Assembly (NCBI GenBank): GCA_020636835.1
Contig: JACJXC010000004.1
Location: forward strand, 248,001-312,000
Length of the DNA stretch: 64,000 nt
Origin: Bacteroidales bacterium
GTDB lineage: Bacteria; Bacteroidota; Bacteroidia; Bacteroidales; Tenuifilaceae
Reading direction: 5' to 3'
This document shows, piece after piece, positions 1 through 8,024 of this stretch. The position numbers were made by a program, and so were the translations under genes. The notes below the pieces were generated by a model, which worked only from the letters and a program-made list of their open reading frames with translations, ran no database searches and had not been told where the DNA came from. Position 1 is the stretch's first letter. The number at the start of each line of letters is the position of its first letter.

Positions 1-15
1 TCAACAAAAAAAGCG

Positions 16-588
16 ATGAAAAAGACATGCAACTATTTAATGGCAGCAGCAGTACTGCTAATTGGCTTTGCACAAACATCGTGCATTGGAGGGTTCAAGC
101 TAACCAACAAGGTTTACGAGTTCAATAAGAGTTTGGGGTCAAAGTTTGTGAACGAGCTGGTGTTTATCCTCATGGTGATTGTACCTGTTTATGAAATCAC
201 ATTGCTAATAGACGGGCTAATACTTAACTCCATTGAGTTCTGGACCGGATCGAACCCCATGGCGATGAACGAGGGCGAATCGGAAACAAAAGTGGTGGAG
301 CAGAATGGCGTTAAGTACCAGATTACAGCCACACACAACCGGTTCGATTTTATACAAATGGAAGGTGCTAACAAAGGAGCAACCGGAGCGCTTGTTTTCG
401 ACGATCACACAGGCACCTGGAGCTACGAAGACTCATCGAAGAGTTTAGACCTACTAAAAATTCACGACGATGGAAGTGCCACCGCGTTCCTGCCCAACGG
501 CAAACAGGTAGAACTACCCGCAGGAGCAAACGGGCTGGCAAACCTTAAACAGGCTGTAAAATCGTACAACTTGGTTGCAGAAAAATAG
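16..588 (+). CDS. DUF3332 family lipoprotein
   Basis: A 190-residue protein that I assign to the DUF3332 family, whose function is unknown. The N-terminus is a lipoprotein signal: KK, a hydrophobic stretch, then a cysteine near residue 23 in AQTSCIGG. A second hydrophobic segment lies at about residues 50-75, and the rest is a small polar domain. The ATG at 16 gives a complete signal peptide, so the gene looks whole although it begins close to the window edge. It converges on groEL across a shared terminator. The protein probably sits on the inner leaflet of the outer membrane or in the inner membrane. The family call rests on the motif pattern around the second hydrophobic segment (VPVYEITLLIDGLILNSIEF). 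Confidence 0.75.
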   Translation: MKKTCNYLMAAAVLLIGFAQTSCIGGFKLTNKVYEFNKSLGSKFVNELVFILMVIVPVYEITLLIDGLILNSIEFWTGSNPMAMNEGESETKVVEQNGVKYQITATHNRFDFIQMEGANKGATGALVFDDHTGTWSYEDSSKSLDLLKIHDDGSATAFLPNGKQVELPAGANGLANLKQAVKSYNLVAEK

Positions 589-606
589 CGATCCCCCAAA
601 AAAGGA

Positions 607-640
607 GAGGCGGAAAAACAATGTTTTCCGCCTCTTTTTT
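607..640. terminator. Bidirectional intrinsic terminator between DUF3332 and groEL
   Basis: A perfect 11-bp stem (607-617 with 624-634, GAGGCGGAAAA/TTTTCCGCCTC) with a 6-nt loop is followed by six T on the plus strand. Reading on the minus strand it is followed by a T-rich run. It lies between two convergent genes and can serve both. Confidence 0.85.
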
Positions 641-654
641 ATGCATCAAAAAAA

Positions 655-2301
655 TTACATCATATCCATTCCGCCCATTCCGGGAGCACCCATAGGAGGC
701 ATAGGCTTATCCTCTTTCTTTTCGGTGATAACGCACTCGGTGGTTAGAAGAAGCCCAGCAATAGACGCTGCGTTCTCGAGGGCAACACGGGCAACCTTAG
801 TAGGGTCAATCACACCGCTTTTGAATAGGTTCTCGTACTTGCCGGACTGAGCATTGTAGCCAAAATCGTCCGTTCCTTCCTTAACCTTCTGAACAATAAC
901 AGAACCCTCCATGCCAGCATTGGCCACAATTTGGCGGAGAGGCTCCTCGATAGCCCTTTTCACAATAAGGATACCGGTAGTTTCGTCGTCGTTGATACCC
1001 TTAAGGTTTTCGAGAGCCTCAATTGCACGAATATAGGCCACACCTCCACCAGGGATAATACCCTCCTCAACTGCGGCGCGGGTTGCGTTTAACGCATCGT
1101 CAACGCGATCCTTTTTCTCCTTCATCTCGGTTTCGGTAGCAGCACCAACGTAAAGCACAGCAACACCACCAGCTAGTTTAGCCAAACGCTCCTGAAGTTT
1201 CTCGCGGTCGTAATCCGATGTGGTATTCTCAATTTGGATTCTGATTTGAGCAACACGCTTATCGATATTCTCCTTTGCTCCACCACCATTAACAATGGTA
1301 GTATTCTCCTTGTCCAGGGTAACCTTCTCGGCATGTCCTAGCATATCCATCTTGGCACCATCAAGGCGTAAGCCTTTTTCCTCGCTGATTACAACGCCAC
1401 CGGTAAGAATAGCGATGTCCTCGAGCATTTCTTTACGGCGATCGCCAAAGCCAGGGGCTTTTACAGCAGCAATCTTTAACGAACCACGAAGTTTGTTAAC
1501 CACCAAAGTAGCAAGAGCCTCGCCCTCAATATCTTCAGCAATAATCAGCAATGCGCGTCCGGCCTGTGCCACTGGCTCAAGAACAGGAAGCAGATCCTTC
1601 ATGGTAGAAATCTTACGATCTGTGATCAGGATAAATGGATTCTCCAGAACAGTAACCATCTTATCGGGATCGGTAATGAAGTAGGGCGAAATGTAGCCAC
1701 GGTCGAACTGCATACCCTCAACCACCTCAACGGTAGTTTCGATACCCTTAGCCTCTTCAACAGTAATAACGCCTTCCTTTTTCACCTTTTTCATGGCCTC
1801 GGCAATCAGTTTCCCGATTTCGTTATCGCTATTGGCGGAAATTGTGGCAACCTGTTCGATCTTCTGGTAATCGTCGCCTACCGAAACGGTTTGTTTCTTA
1901 AGGTGCTCAATAACCTTAACGACGCCCTTATCGATACCCCGTTTCAAATCCATAGGATTAGCTCCAGCGGTTACATTCTTCAACCCAACATTAACGATAG
2001 CTTGAGCCAAAACGGTAGCAGTGGTAGTACCATCACCCGCATTATCGGCAGTTTTGGAGGCTACCTCTTTCACCATTTGGGCTCCAACATTTTCGAACGG
2101 ATCGCTTAGCTCAATCTCCTTAGCTACAGTAACACCGTCTTTGGTTACCTGTTGCGAGCCGAACTTTTTCTCAATAACCACATTGCGACCCTTAGGGCCA
2201 AGGGTTACTTTTACGGCATTGGCCAACTGGTCAACGCCTTTTTTTAGCTTATCGCGAGCTTCGGTATCGAAGTTTAAAACTTTTGCTGACATATTATTCA
2301 A
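655..2301 (-). CDS. groEL: Chaperonin GroEL (60 kDa subunit)
   Basis: ATP-dependent chaperonin that folds cytosolic proteins as a double heptameric ring with GroES. The 548 residues match the usual length. The sequence is collinear with the family throughout: the equatorial N-terminus (VTLGPKGRNVVIEKKFG), the nucleotide-binding GDGTTTATVLAQ near residue 86, and the Gly/Met-rich tail ending GMGGMDMM. The gene lies 30 bp downstream of groES, so the two form the usual groES-groEL operon. I saw no CIRCE operator upstream, so any heat regulation is likely by a sigma factor or another repressor. Confidence 0.98.
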   Translation of the reverse strand: MNNMSAKVLNFDTEARDKLKKGVDQLANAVKVTLGPKGRNVVIEKKFGSQQVTKDGVTVAKEIELSDPFENVGAQMVKEVASKTADNAGDGTTTATVLAQAIVNVGLKNVTAGANPMDLKRGIDKGVVKVIEHLKKQTVSVGDDYQKIEQVATISANSDNEIGKLIAEAMKKVKKEGVITVEEAKGIETTVEVVEGMQFDRGYISPYFITDPDKMVTVLENPFILITDRKISTMKDLLPVLEPVAQAGRALLIIAEDIEGEALATLVVNKLRGSLKIAAVKAPGFGDRRKEMLEDIAILTGGVVISEEKGLRLDGAKMDMLGHAEKVTLDKENTTIVNGGGAKENIDKRVAQIRIQIENTTSDYDREKLQERLAKLAGGVAVLYVGAATETEMKEKKDRVDDALNATRAAVEEGIIPGGGVAYIRAIEALENLKGINDDETTGILIVKRAIEEPLRQIVANAGMEGSVIVQKVKEGTDDFGYNAQSGKYENLFKSGVIDPTKVARVALENAASIAGLLLTTECVITEKKEDKPMPPMGAPGMGGMDMM

Positions 2302-2331
2302 TTTATAGTGTTATACAAATGGTTTAATTGG

Positions 2332-2610
2332 CTAGATAATGGCTAGCACATCGGATTGTTTCATGATAAGGTAGTCCTTACCGTCGATGGCGATTTCGGT
2401 TCCGGCATACTTTCCGTAAAGCACCACGTCGCCCACCTTAACCTCCATGGCAACATCTTTGGTACCGGGGCCAACGGCCACAATGGTTCCGCGCTGGGGT
2501 TTTTCCTTTGCGGTATCGGGGATGAAGATTCCGCTAACTGTTTTTTCTTCGGCCTCCATAGGAAGAACAAGCACTCTATCGGCCAATGGTTTTACTTTAA
2601 CTTCTGACAT
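2332..2610 (-). CDS. groES: Co-chaperonin GroES
   Basis: The 10 kDa co-chaperonin that caps the GroEL ring. It has 92 residues, a typical length. It shows the conserved opening (KPLADRVLVLP), the mobile loop that contacts GroEL (EKTVSGIFIPDTAKEKP, about residues 23-39), and the closing YLIMKQSDVLAII. It is the first gene of the groES-groEL operon. The 220 bp upstream, up to the secG terminator, hold no other gene and must carry the promoter, but I could not assign a clear -33/-7 pair. Confidence 0.97.
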   Translation of the reverse strand: MSEVKVKPLADRVLVLPMEAEEKTVSGIFIPDTAKEKPQRGTIVAVGPGTKDVAMEVKVGDVVLYGKYAGTEIAIDGKDYLIMKQSDVLAII

Positions 2611-2773
2611 ATTATTAAATTTTAGTAATTAGTAATTGTTATGTTAATTCCGACAAGGTACTTAGCATAAGGTATGCCAAAGGGAAAACCTGACTTTTTT
2701 ACATGAACCGACTCCTCGAATGGCAGAAAACGAACAAAAATTGGAGATGAACAAACGAATAGAAATGGGTCAA

Positions 2774-2809
2774 ATAAAAAAGTGTCAGCATGTTAAACAT
2801 ACTGACACT
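2774..2809 (-). terminator. Intrinsic terminator of the secG operon
   Basis: A 14-bp stem with one mismatch (2781-2794 with 2796-2809; AGTGTCAG pairs with CTGACACT at the base). On the minus strand it is followed by a T-run (A-run at 2774-2780 on plus). It lies 24 bp past the secG stop codon. Confidence 0.8.
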
Positions 2810-2832
2810 ATATGACATGTCGAATTAGATAC

Positions 2833-3177
2833 TTACTTCACCGAATCCTGAGCAGCAGCCCCATCGGCAGGAGTTGCAAAATCGGGCAGTGCATTACCGC
2901 TGGGGGTATCCTTCATCTTGGTTTCCAAAACCGATTTTTGCTCCACAACGGTTTTGGAAGGCATAGTAAGAGTAGCCAAGAAAGCCAACACCACCAAGCT
3001 TACCGCAAGGGTCCAGGTTGATTTTTCGAGAAAATCGGCGGTGCGCCTTACACCCATAATCTGGTTAGAGCCCGAGAAATTCGAAGCTAGCCCACCACCC
3101 TTAGGATTCTGCACTAAAACAATTAGAATTAGTAGAATGCAGACAATAAGTATTAATACAGAGAATAATGTGTACAT
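2833..3177 (-). CDS. secG: Preprotein translocase subunit SecG
   Basis: Accessory membrane subunit of the SecYEG translocon, which helps SecA-driven export. The 114 residues contain two hydrophobic segments (about 3-22 and 52-72). Between them is the family signature LVQNPKGGGLASNFSGSNQI, in which the Q-N-P/K-G-GG-L pattern is diagnostic. The C-terminal 40 residues are polar and variable, as is common in Bacteroidota. It is the last gene of a minus-strand operon with a sigma54 activator, lptE and a TPR gene, and lies 17 bp from the TPR gene. Confidence 0.95.
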   Translation of the reverse strand: MYTLFSVLILIVCILLILIVLVQNPKGGGLASNFSGSNQIMGVRRTADFLEKSTWTLAVSLVVLAFLATLTMPSKTVVEQKSVLETKMKDTPSGNALPDFATPADGAAAQDSVK

Positions 3178-3194
3178 CGTAATATCAATTAATG

Positions 3195-3932
3195 TTAACT
3201 TTTAATTTCCTTTATCTTTTTAATTTGATCGGCAAAGTAACTATTTTTTTCTGGATATTTCAAACATAATTTCTCGTAAACTGCAATAGCTTTTTCAAAA
3301 TATCCCTGAGCAACGAATATTTGGGCAAGTGGCTCGCTGGCAACCTCCTCGGGCTCGGCAATAGAACTCAACGATACATCCTCAATGTCAACCACTTCGC
3401 CGCGAGGAAGCATGGTTGGACGTTCAATTTTAGGATTAGCCGTTAGAAAAGCATCTATTAAATCCGGAGTGTCGTTATCCTTTGCACCAGCCGAATCCGT
3501 TTCCAAATCACCATCTATAAATTCCAGAATATCGGTATCGGAAACACCTGAATTGGGCTCATCGTTAATGGCGACTGAATCGGGAAGGTTATTCTCATCG
3601 AGAAGGACAAACGATGGCTCGCCAGCCGATTGCTTTGCCTCAGGCTTTACAGCAACAGGCTTCACATCGCGTTCAGTAACAGGTTCCACCGTCAAGGAAC
3701 TGGGAGGATTCAACTTCCAGTACAAATACTGACGGTTAGGAATCAAACACGCCTGCTTTTGCACCTCGGAGCTCAGCGAATCGGAACCCACAGCCTTCAA
3801 ATTTTGAAGGTAAAGCACTCTAGCCCCTTGAAAGTAAGGGAACTCCTCGACCAGTTGATTCAGTTGCGAAAGCGTTTCGCCCGAAAGAAGCGCGGGAGAG
3901 CTGAACAGATTATAGAAATATTCTTTTTCCAT
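3195..3932 (-). CDS. Cytoplasmic TPR-motif protein of the lptE-secG operon
   Basis: A protein of about 245 residues with no signal peptide. The N-terminal 80 residues are helical (YFYNLFSSPALLSGETLSQL, EEFPYFQGARVLYLQNLK). A long acidic, low-complexity middle follows (about 100-190). The C-terminus has one TPR-like hairpin (EPLAQIFVAQGYFEKAIAVY, then EKLCLKYPEKNSYFADQIKK). I place the start at the ATG at 3932, four bases after the lptE stop; the longer open frame to 3989 would run back into lptE. Proteins of this shape recur next to lptE and secG in Bacteroidales, but I know of no assigned function. A scaffolding role in envelope assembly is only inferred from the neighbours. Confidence 0.75.
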   Translation of the reverse strand: MEKEYFYNLFSSPALLSGETLSQLNQLVEEFPYFQGARVLYLQNLKAVGSDSLSSEVQKQACLIPNRQYLYWKLNPPSSLTVEPVTERDVKPVAVKPEAKQSAGEPSFVLLDENNLPDSVAINDEPNSGVSDTDILEFIDGDLETDSAGAKDNDTPDLIDAFLTANPKIERPTMLPRGEVVDIEDVSLSSIAEPEEVASEPLAQIFVAQGYFEKAIAVYEKLCLKYPEKNSYFADQIKKIKEIKS

Positions 3933-3936
3933 AGTA

Positions 3937-4455
3937 TTACCAATTTGCGGCAGCCGCATTGAAAATGTCGTCGACCAATTTCTCGACAATTGTAGTTACC
4001 AGAGAGCTCTCGATGGATGAAAAGTTCTGCGAACTCTCAAAGTTTTCGTACTGAGTAAAAGTTTTATCGTAACTCAGCTTGGGATCTATCGCATTAACAA
4101 ATTTAACTTTCACGGAAATAGTAAGCCGGTTCTGAGCAGCCACTTCGTTTCCCTGAATGGCAATTGGCGCAACATTGTACTGGGTGATTTGCCCCGAAAA
4201 AGCAAAATCGCCAAACTCGTTAACCACACCCAACCGGGTTTGTGAAATAAACCGATTCTTCACCTCCTCGGTAAGGTATGTATTCAACGAAGGGTTAACA
4301 ATGCTGGCAAGATTTTGGAAAAGTTGTACGCTCACCGTTTTAGCCTCAGGGGGAATGGATGCCCCCGTGAACGAATAACTCATCTTACACCCCTGTAGAA
4401 CAGGGACAAACACAAGAAACGCAAATATTACTGATTTTAATACGGACATTCTCAT
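3937..4455 (-). CDS. lptE: LptE-family LPS-assembly lipoprotein
   Basis: A lipoprotein of about 172 residues expected to partner the LptD barrel in placing lipopolysaccharide on the cell surface. The signal peptide ends in a lipobox LQGC. The opening after it (KMSYSFTGASIPPEAKTVSVQ) matches the Bacteroidota LptE family. The rest alternates short strands and two helices, as expected for its alpha/beta fold. I chose the ATG at 4455; a GTG at 4461 and an ATG at 4449 are alternatives. It follows the sigma54 activator by 53 bp and is nearly joined to the TPR gene, which supports co-transcription. The distant family makes the name less certain than the fold. Confidence 0.85.
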   Translation of the reverse strand: MRMSVLKSVIFAFLVFVPVLQGCKMSYSFTGASIPPEAKTVSVQLFQNLASIVNPSLNTYLTEEVKNRFISQTRLGVVNEFGDFAFSGQITQYNVAPIAIQGNEVAAQNRLTISVKVKFVNAIDPKLSYDKTFTQYENFESSQNFSSIESSLVTTIVEKLVDDIFNAAAANW

Positions 4456-4508
4456 CGACACATCTTCATTAACTTCGTAAAAAACAATTAATTATCGGAA
4501 TTCTATTA

Positions 4509-5756
4509 CTACTCAATATTAAACTCTTTAATCTTACGGTACAATGTTCGCTCCGAGATTCCCAGCTCTGCAGCGGCATTCTTTCGTCGCCCTTTATGCT
4601 TTTCCAACGCCTTCCTTATCAACTCAACCTCTTTCTCCTCGAGCGATAACGATTCCTCCACAATCTCCTCGGTATCCTGAATATCGTTGGCATTCTGCAC
4701 AAATGGCTTCCCATCGTAAGGAGCTGTTGGGCTCTTCGTAATTATGGTATCGGAGCTATTGTAAAGATTCTGAAATATGGGTGCATTCCGGATCTGCGGA
4801 TCGATATCGGAAACCCCATTGGCAATAAGATCGTTAACCAACTTTTTCAGATCGTTCACATCGTTGCGCATATCGAAAAGGATCTTATAAAGAATTTCGC
4901 GCTCCGAGGCGAACGTTTGCTCATCAACACCGTTTTTTTTAGCGTAAAGCGTGGGGAGCTTTGCGGCAGAATAATCGGGCAAATAGTTTAACAAGATGGC
5001 GGCGCTAATGGTTCGAGTTTGCTCAATAATGGATATTTGCTCGGTAACATTCTTAAGCTGCCGAACATTGCCAGGCCATTTATAGGACATCAAAGCCCGT
5101 CGGGCGTCATCGTCGAGAGCAATGGATGGCATCCGGTACTTTTCAGCAAAATCAGCTGCGAATTTACGGAAAAGCAGAAAAATATCATCCACCCTGTCGC
5201 GCAATGGAGGAATGTGAATGGGAACGGTGTTTAGCCTATAGTAAAGATCCTCGCGAAAACGTCCATTCTGAATAGCCTCGGGCAAATTAACATTGGTGGC
5301 AGCCACCACCCGCACATTGGTTTTCTGCACCTTCGACGAGCCCACACGGATAAACTCGCCCGTCTCGAGTACACGCAACAACCGCACCTGGGTTGACAGG
5401 GGGAGTTCGGCCACCTCGTCGAGGAAGATAGTTCCACCATTAGCCACCTCAAAATAGCCCTGCCGACTATCAGAAGCCCCGGTAAATGCGCCTTTCTCGT
5501 GGCCAAACAGTTCGGAATCGATAGTCCCCTCCGGAATAGCTCCACAGTTAACGGCTATATAGGCCCCGTGCTTACGGGAGCTGTAATGATGAACAATCTG
5601 CGGAAAGACTTCTTTTCCGGTACCGCTCTCCCCTGTAATAAGCACCGACAAGTCAGTAGGGGCAACCTGCCGTGCAATGTCAATTGCCCGGTTCAACCCT
5701 ACGGCATTCCCAATTATCCCAAATCGCTGTTTAATACCTTGAAGTTCCATATCCAA
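4509..5756 (-). CDS. Sigma54-interacting transcriptional regulator without a receiver domain
   Basis: A 415-residue bacterial enhancer-binding protein that would use ATP to open sigma54 promoters. The AAA+ domain starts almost at residue 1, with no receiver or PAS domain. It shows Walker A GESGTGKE (about 42-49), the sigma54-contacting loop GAFTGA (about 91), and Walker B IFLDEVAEL. A Fis-type helix-turn-helix closes the protein (KNAAAELGISERTLYRKIKE). A linker of about 110 residues separates the AAA+ and DNA-binding parts. It heads the operon with lptE, the TPR gene and secG. The lack of a sensor domain means its signal is unknown: it may be constitutive or controlled by a partner protein. 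Confidence 0.93.
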   Translation of the reverse strand: MDMELQGIKQRFGIIGNAVGLNRAIDIARQVAPTDLSVLITGESGTGKEVFPQIVHHYSSRKHGAYIAVNCGAIPEGTIDSELFGHEKGAFTGASDSRQGYFEVANGGTIFLDEVAELPLSTQVRLLRVLETGEFIRVGSSKVQKTNVRVVAATNVNLPEAIQNGRFREDLYYRLNTVPIHIPPLRDRVDDIFLLFRKFAADFAEKYRMPSIALDDDARRALMSYKWPGNVRQLKNVTEQISIIEQTRTISAAILLNYLPDYSAAKLPTLYAKKNGVDEQTFASEREILYKILFDMRNDVNDLKKLVNDLIANGVSDIDPQIRNAPIFQNLYNSSDTIITKSPTAPYDGKPFVQNANDIQDTEEIVEESLSLEEKEVELIRKALEKHKGRRKNAAAELGISERTLYRKIKEFNIE

Positions 5757-5806
5757 TTAATAATCCATTAAAGAAACGGCATGGGCATCATTCCCGTTAC
5801 ACCTGA

Positions 5807-5814
5807 CAAAATTA
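5807..5814 (-). promoter_or_regulatory. Candidate -7 element for the sigma54-activator/lptE operon
   Basis: On the minus strand the bases read TAATTTTG, an exact match to the Bacteroidota -7 consensus TAnnTTTG, 51 bp before the start of the sigma54-activator gene. No good -33 TTTG was found at the right spacing, so this is a weak call. Confidence 0.4.
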
Positions 5815-5949
5815 CATTTTTATACGGTTTTAAAAACACATAATCGGTTAATTTTATTAAAATGCGACAATCATAACGCAGAGATTCTGAACTGACAATA
5901 TTGCTGCACACAATTAATTCCGACCATACCGAAATTCAAACTTTGCAAT

Positions 5950-5957
5950 TACCTTTG
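5950..5957 (+). promoter_or_regulatory. Candidate -7 element for kdsB
   Basis: TACCTTTG matches TAnnTTTG exactly and ends 25 bp before the chosen kdsB start at 5982. Its position argues for that ATG and against the longer open frame that starts at 5901. The -33 element is not clear. Confidence 0.5.
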
Positions 5958-5981
5958 CAAAATAAACAACCCCCAAAGTAT

Positions 5982-6755
5982 ATGAATACACTAGCACTAA
6001 TCCCAGCCCGATACGCATCGACTCGATTCCCGGGAAAACCGTTAGCCCTGATTGCCGGCAAACCGATGATTCAATGGGTTTACCAACGCGCATCGGAGGT
6101 TTTTGACCACACCTACGTGGCCACCGACGACGAACGGATTGCCAATACCGTTAAAGAGTTCGGAGGCAAAGTGGTTATGACATCCAACACCCACCAAAGC
6201 GGAACCGACAGGTGTGCCGAGGCTCTAAACACGGTTGAAGCGCTAATCTCAATCAAATTTGATGTGGTGGTTAACATTCAGGGCGACGAACCCTTCATCC
6301 AGGCACAACAATTGAAAAAGGTAACGAACAGTTTCACCGACAACACGGTACAGATTGCCACTTTGGTAAAAGCATTTGGCACCAACGAGGATATATTCAA
6401 TCCCAACACTCCAAAGGTAATTACCGACATCAACAGCAATGCCATTTACTTTAGCCGATCCGCCATACCGTTTATTCGTGGAAAAGAAAAAGAGGACTGG
6501 AAGTATAACCGCAAATTCTTTAAACACATTGGCCTGTACGCATACCGGGCCGACACGCTCAAAGAAATCACTCAACTTCCGCAATCGCCGCTGGAGCTAT
6601 CCGAATCACTGGAGCAATTGAGATGGATAGAGAATGGCTACAGAATACGCGTAGTGGAAACCGACCTTGAAACCCTGGCCGTTGACACGCCCGAGGATTT
6701 GGAGCGCGTTAAGGAATACGCCCACAGCATGCTAAACGATTACGATAAGGACTAG
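5982..6755 (+). CDS. kdsB: 3-deoxy-manno-octulosonate cytidylyltransferase (CMP-KDO synthetase)
   Basis: Activates KDO with CTP to give CMP-KDO for the lipid A inner core, a cytosolic step of LPS synthesis. The 257 residues fit the family. Diagnostic parts are the nucleotide-binding opening ALIPARYASTRFPGKPL, the TDDERI segment, the HQSGTDRCAEAL motif, and NIQGDEPF. The C-terminal half carries YFSRSAIPFIR and the dimer helix SPLELSESLEQLRWIENGY. The open frame extends to 5901, but homology begins only at the ATG at 5982, directly after a good -7 element. It stands as a single gene converging on the nuclease gene. Confidence 0.97.
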   Translation: MNTLALIPARYASTRFPGKPLALIAGKPMIQWVYQRASEVFDHTYVATDDERIANTVKEFGGKVVMTSNTHQSGTDRCAEALNTVEALISIKFDVVVNIQGDEPFIQAQQLKKVTNSFTDNTVQIATLVKAFGTNEDIFNPNTPKVITDINSNAIYFSRSAIPFIRGKEKEDWKYNRKFFKHIGLYAYRADTLKEITQLPQSPLELSESLEQLRWIENGYRIRVVETDLETLAVDTPEDLERVKEYAHSMLNDYDKD

Positions 6756-6769
6756 CCAAAATAAACAGA

Positions 6770-6793
6770 GGGGCTGCGAATAGCCCCCCTTTT
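6770..6793. terminator. Terminator between kdsB and the nuclease gene
   Basis: Stem GGGGCT (6770-6775) with AGCCCC (6782-6787), loop GCGAAT, followed by CCTTTT. It sits between two convergent genes, 14 bp after the kdsB stop and 19 bp from the nuclease stop. Confidence 0.65.
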
Positions 6794-6811
6794 CACTAAA
6801 AATAACGAATA

Positions 6812-7858
6812 CTACTTTTTCTCTTTTATCAAGAACAGGTAAACGGGGAAGTGATCGGAATATCCCCCTGTAAAATTACCCCCAACGTAGGTTCTAAATG
6901 GATAACCTGCAAACTGGCCACTTGTTTGCTGCAAAAAGGGCTTATTAAATATTTTGGCTTTAAAAAGCACCCAATTCTGCTTATCGTTACTAACAAGGGG
7001 TTCCGAAACTATCAGATTATCAAACAAGTTCCACGAATCATTATAAGCCAAAGAGCCTATACCGCTCTTGTATAGGTCGTACATGGCGTTGTACAAATCG
7101 CCAGGCTTCAAATTACGCTGCTTAGGCTTAGCTCCAAGGGTTTCAATTACGCTTTTGCTATCGGGGTCGTCGTTCAAATCGCCCATAATTACGATTTTAG
7201 CCCGGGGCTCGTTTTTCTGGATAGAATCCACAATAGAACGAGTAAGCTCGGCGGCGGCCACGCGGAAAGGCAAGCTCCGTTTTTCGCCACCACGCCTCGA
7301 GGGCCAATGATTAACTATAATATGAATTTGTTCCCCATCGAGCAACCCAGTAACAACCAACTGATCGCGCGATTTAAAGTCAGGATTACCCGGAATAGTT
7401 AAACGTGCCGACCGGGTTGATGTTACAGTAAAAAAATCGGCCCGATAAAGCAAACCCACATCTACACCCCGCGCATCGGGCGAGTCGTAATGCACTATGC
7501 TATAATTCGACGGTTTAAGTTTTGGCATAGCAACCAAATCCTCGAGTACTGAACGGTTCTCAATTTCGCTAACACCAAGAATCACTGGGCCTCCGGGAAA
7601 CATCTCGCCACCGACCTGAGAAATCACATCGGCCATATTGCCCATTTTATGCCAGTAACGCTGCGAAGTAAACTTATTGGCGCCATCAGGAGTAAATTCG
7701 GTATCATTGGGGCCAGGAATTGTATCGAAAAGATTCTCGAGGTTATAAAAACCGATACAGCTCACATTGTACATCTTCTTCTCCTGTGCTCCAGAAATGC
7801 CATATATCAATACGATAGCAATGGCAATTAACGTTTTCTTTAGAAATAATTTACACAT
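6812..7858 (-). CDS. Secreted endonuclease/exonuclease/phosphatase-family protein
   Basis: A 348-residue exported metal-dependent phosphodiesterase of the DNase I-like (EEP) fold, probably a nuclease. A signal peptide ends near residue 25 (GISGAQE). The catalytic signatures appear in order: NLENLFD (about 38), the metal-binding Glu in SEIENRS (about 100), DVGLLYR, the catalytic His in NHWPSRRGG (about 185), the metal/acid pair in GDLNDDPDS (about 225), and the closing SDHFPVYLF. It diverges from a TonB receptor followed by DUF5689 lipoproteins. DUF5689 looks like an OB fold, which often binds nucleic acid, so I infer that this protein degrades extracellular DNA or RNA. A phosphatase acting on another phosphodiester cannot be excluded. 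Confidence 0.88.
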   Translation of the reverse strand: MCKLFLKKTLIAIAIVLIYGISGAQEKKMYNVSCIGFYNLENLFDTIPGPNDTEFTPDGANKFTSQRYWHKMGNMADVISQVGGEMFPGGPVILGVSEIENRSVLEDLVAMPKLKPSNYSIVHYDSPDARGVDVGLLYRADFFTVTSTRSARLTIPGNPDFKSRDQLVVTGLLDGEQIHIIVNHWPSRRGGEKRSLPFRVAAAELTRSIVDSIQKNEPRAKIVIMGDLNDDPDSKSVIETLGAKPKQRNLKPGDLYNAMYDLYKSGIGSLAYNDSWNLFDNLIVSEPLVSNDKQNWVLFKAKIFNKPFLQQTSGQFAGYPFRTYVGGNFTGGYSDHFPVYLFLIKEKK

Positions 7859-7888
7859 ATTTAATCATTCTTAGGATAATCGACCGAG

Positions 7889-7896
7889 CAAAGATA
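7889..7896 (-). promoter_or_regulatory. Candidate -7 element for the nuclease gene
   Basis: On the minus strand this reads TATCTTTG, an exact TAnnTTTG, 31 bp before the nuclease start. It lies in the 166-bp region shared with the divergent TonB receptor gene. Confidence 0.5.
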
Positions 7897-7953
7897 GTTA
7901 TATCCGCAAAAAAAAACATCGCAAAGTATAATAATTGGTAAAAAAGTTATTTT

Positions 7954-7987
7954 TTTGCATCGTAAATAATGTTAATATATACGTTTT
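7954..7987 (+). promoter_or_regulatory. Candidate promoter of the TonB receptor operon
   Basis: TTTG at 7954-7957 and TACGTTTT at 7980-7987 resemble a -33/-7 pair with 22 bp between them, slightly longer than usual. The -7 part has one mismatch to TAnnTTTG. It lies 37 bp before the receptor start. Confidence 0.35.
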
Positions 7988-8024
7988 CGATTTACAAACA
8001 TAATAATTACTAAAAAGGTTATAA

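Noticed and set aside
2611..2773. CIRCE operator ahead of groES
   Set aside because: I looked for the TTAGCACTC-N9-GAGTGCTAA repeat and found only a weak GCATA/TATGC hairpin.
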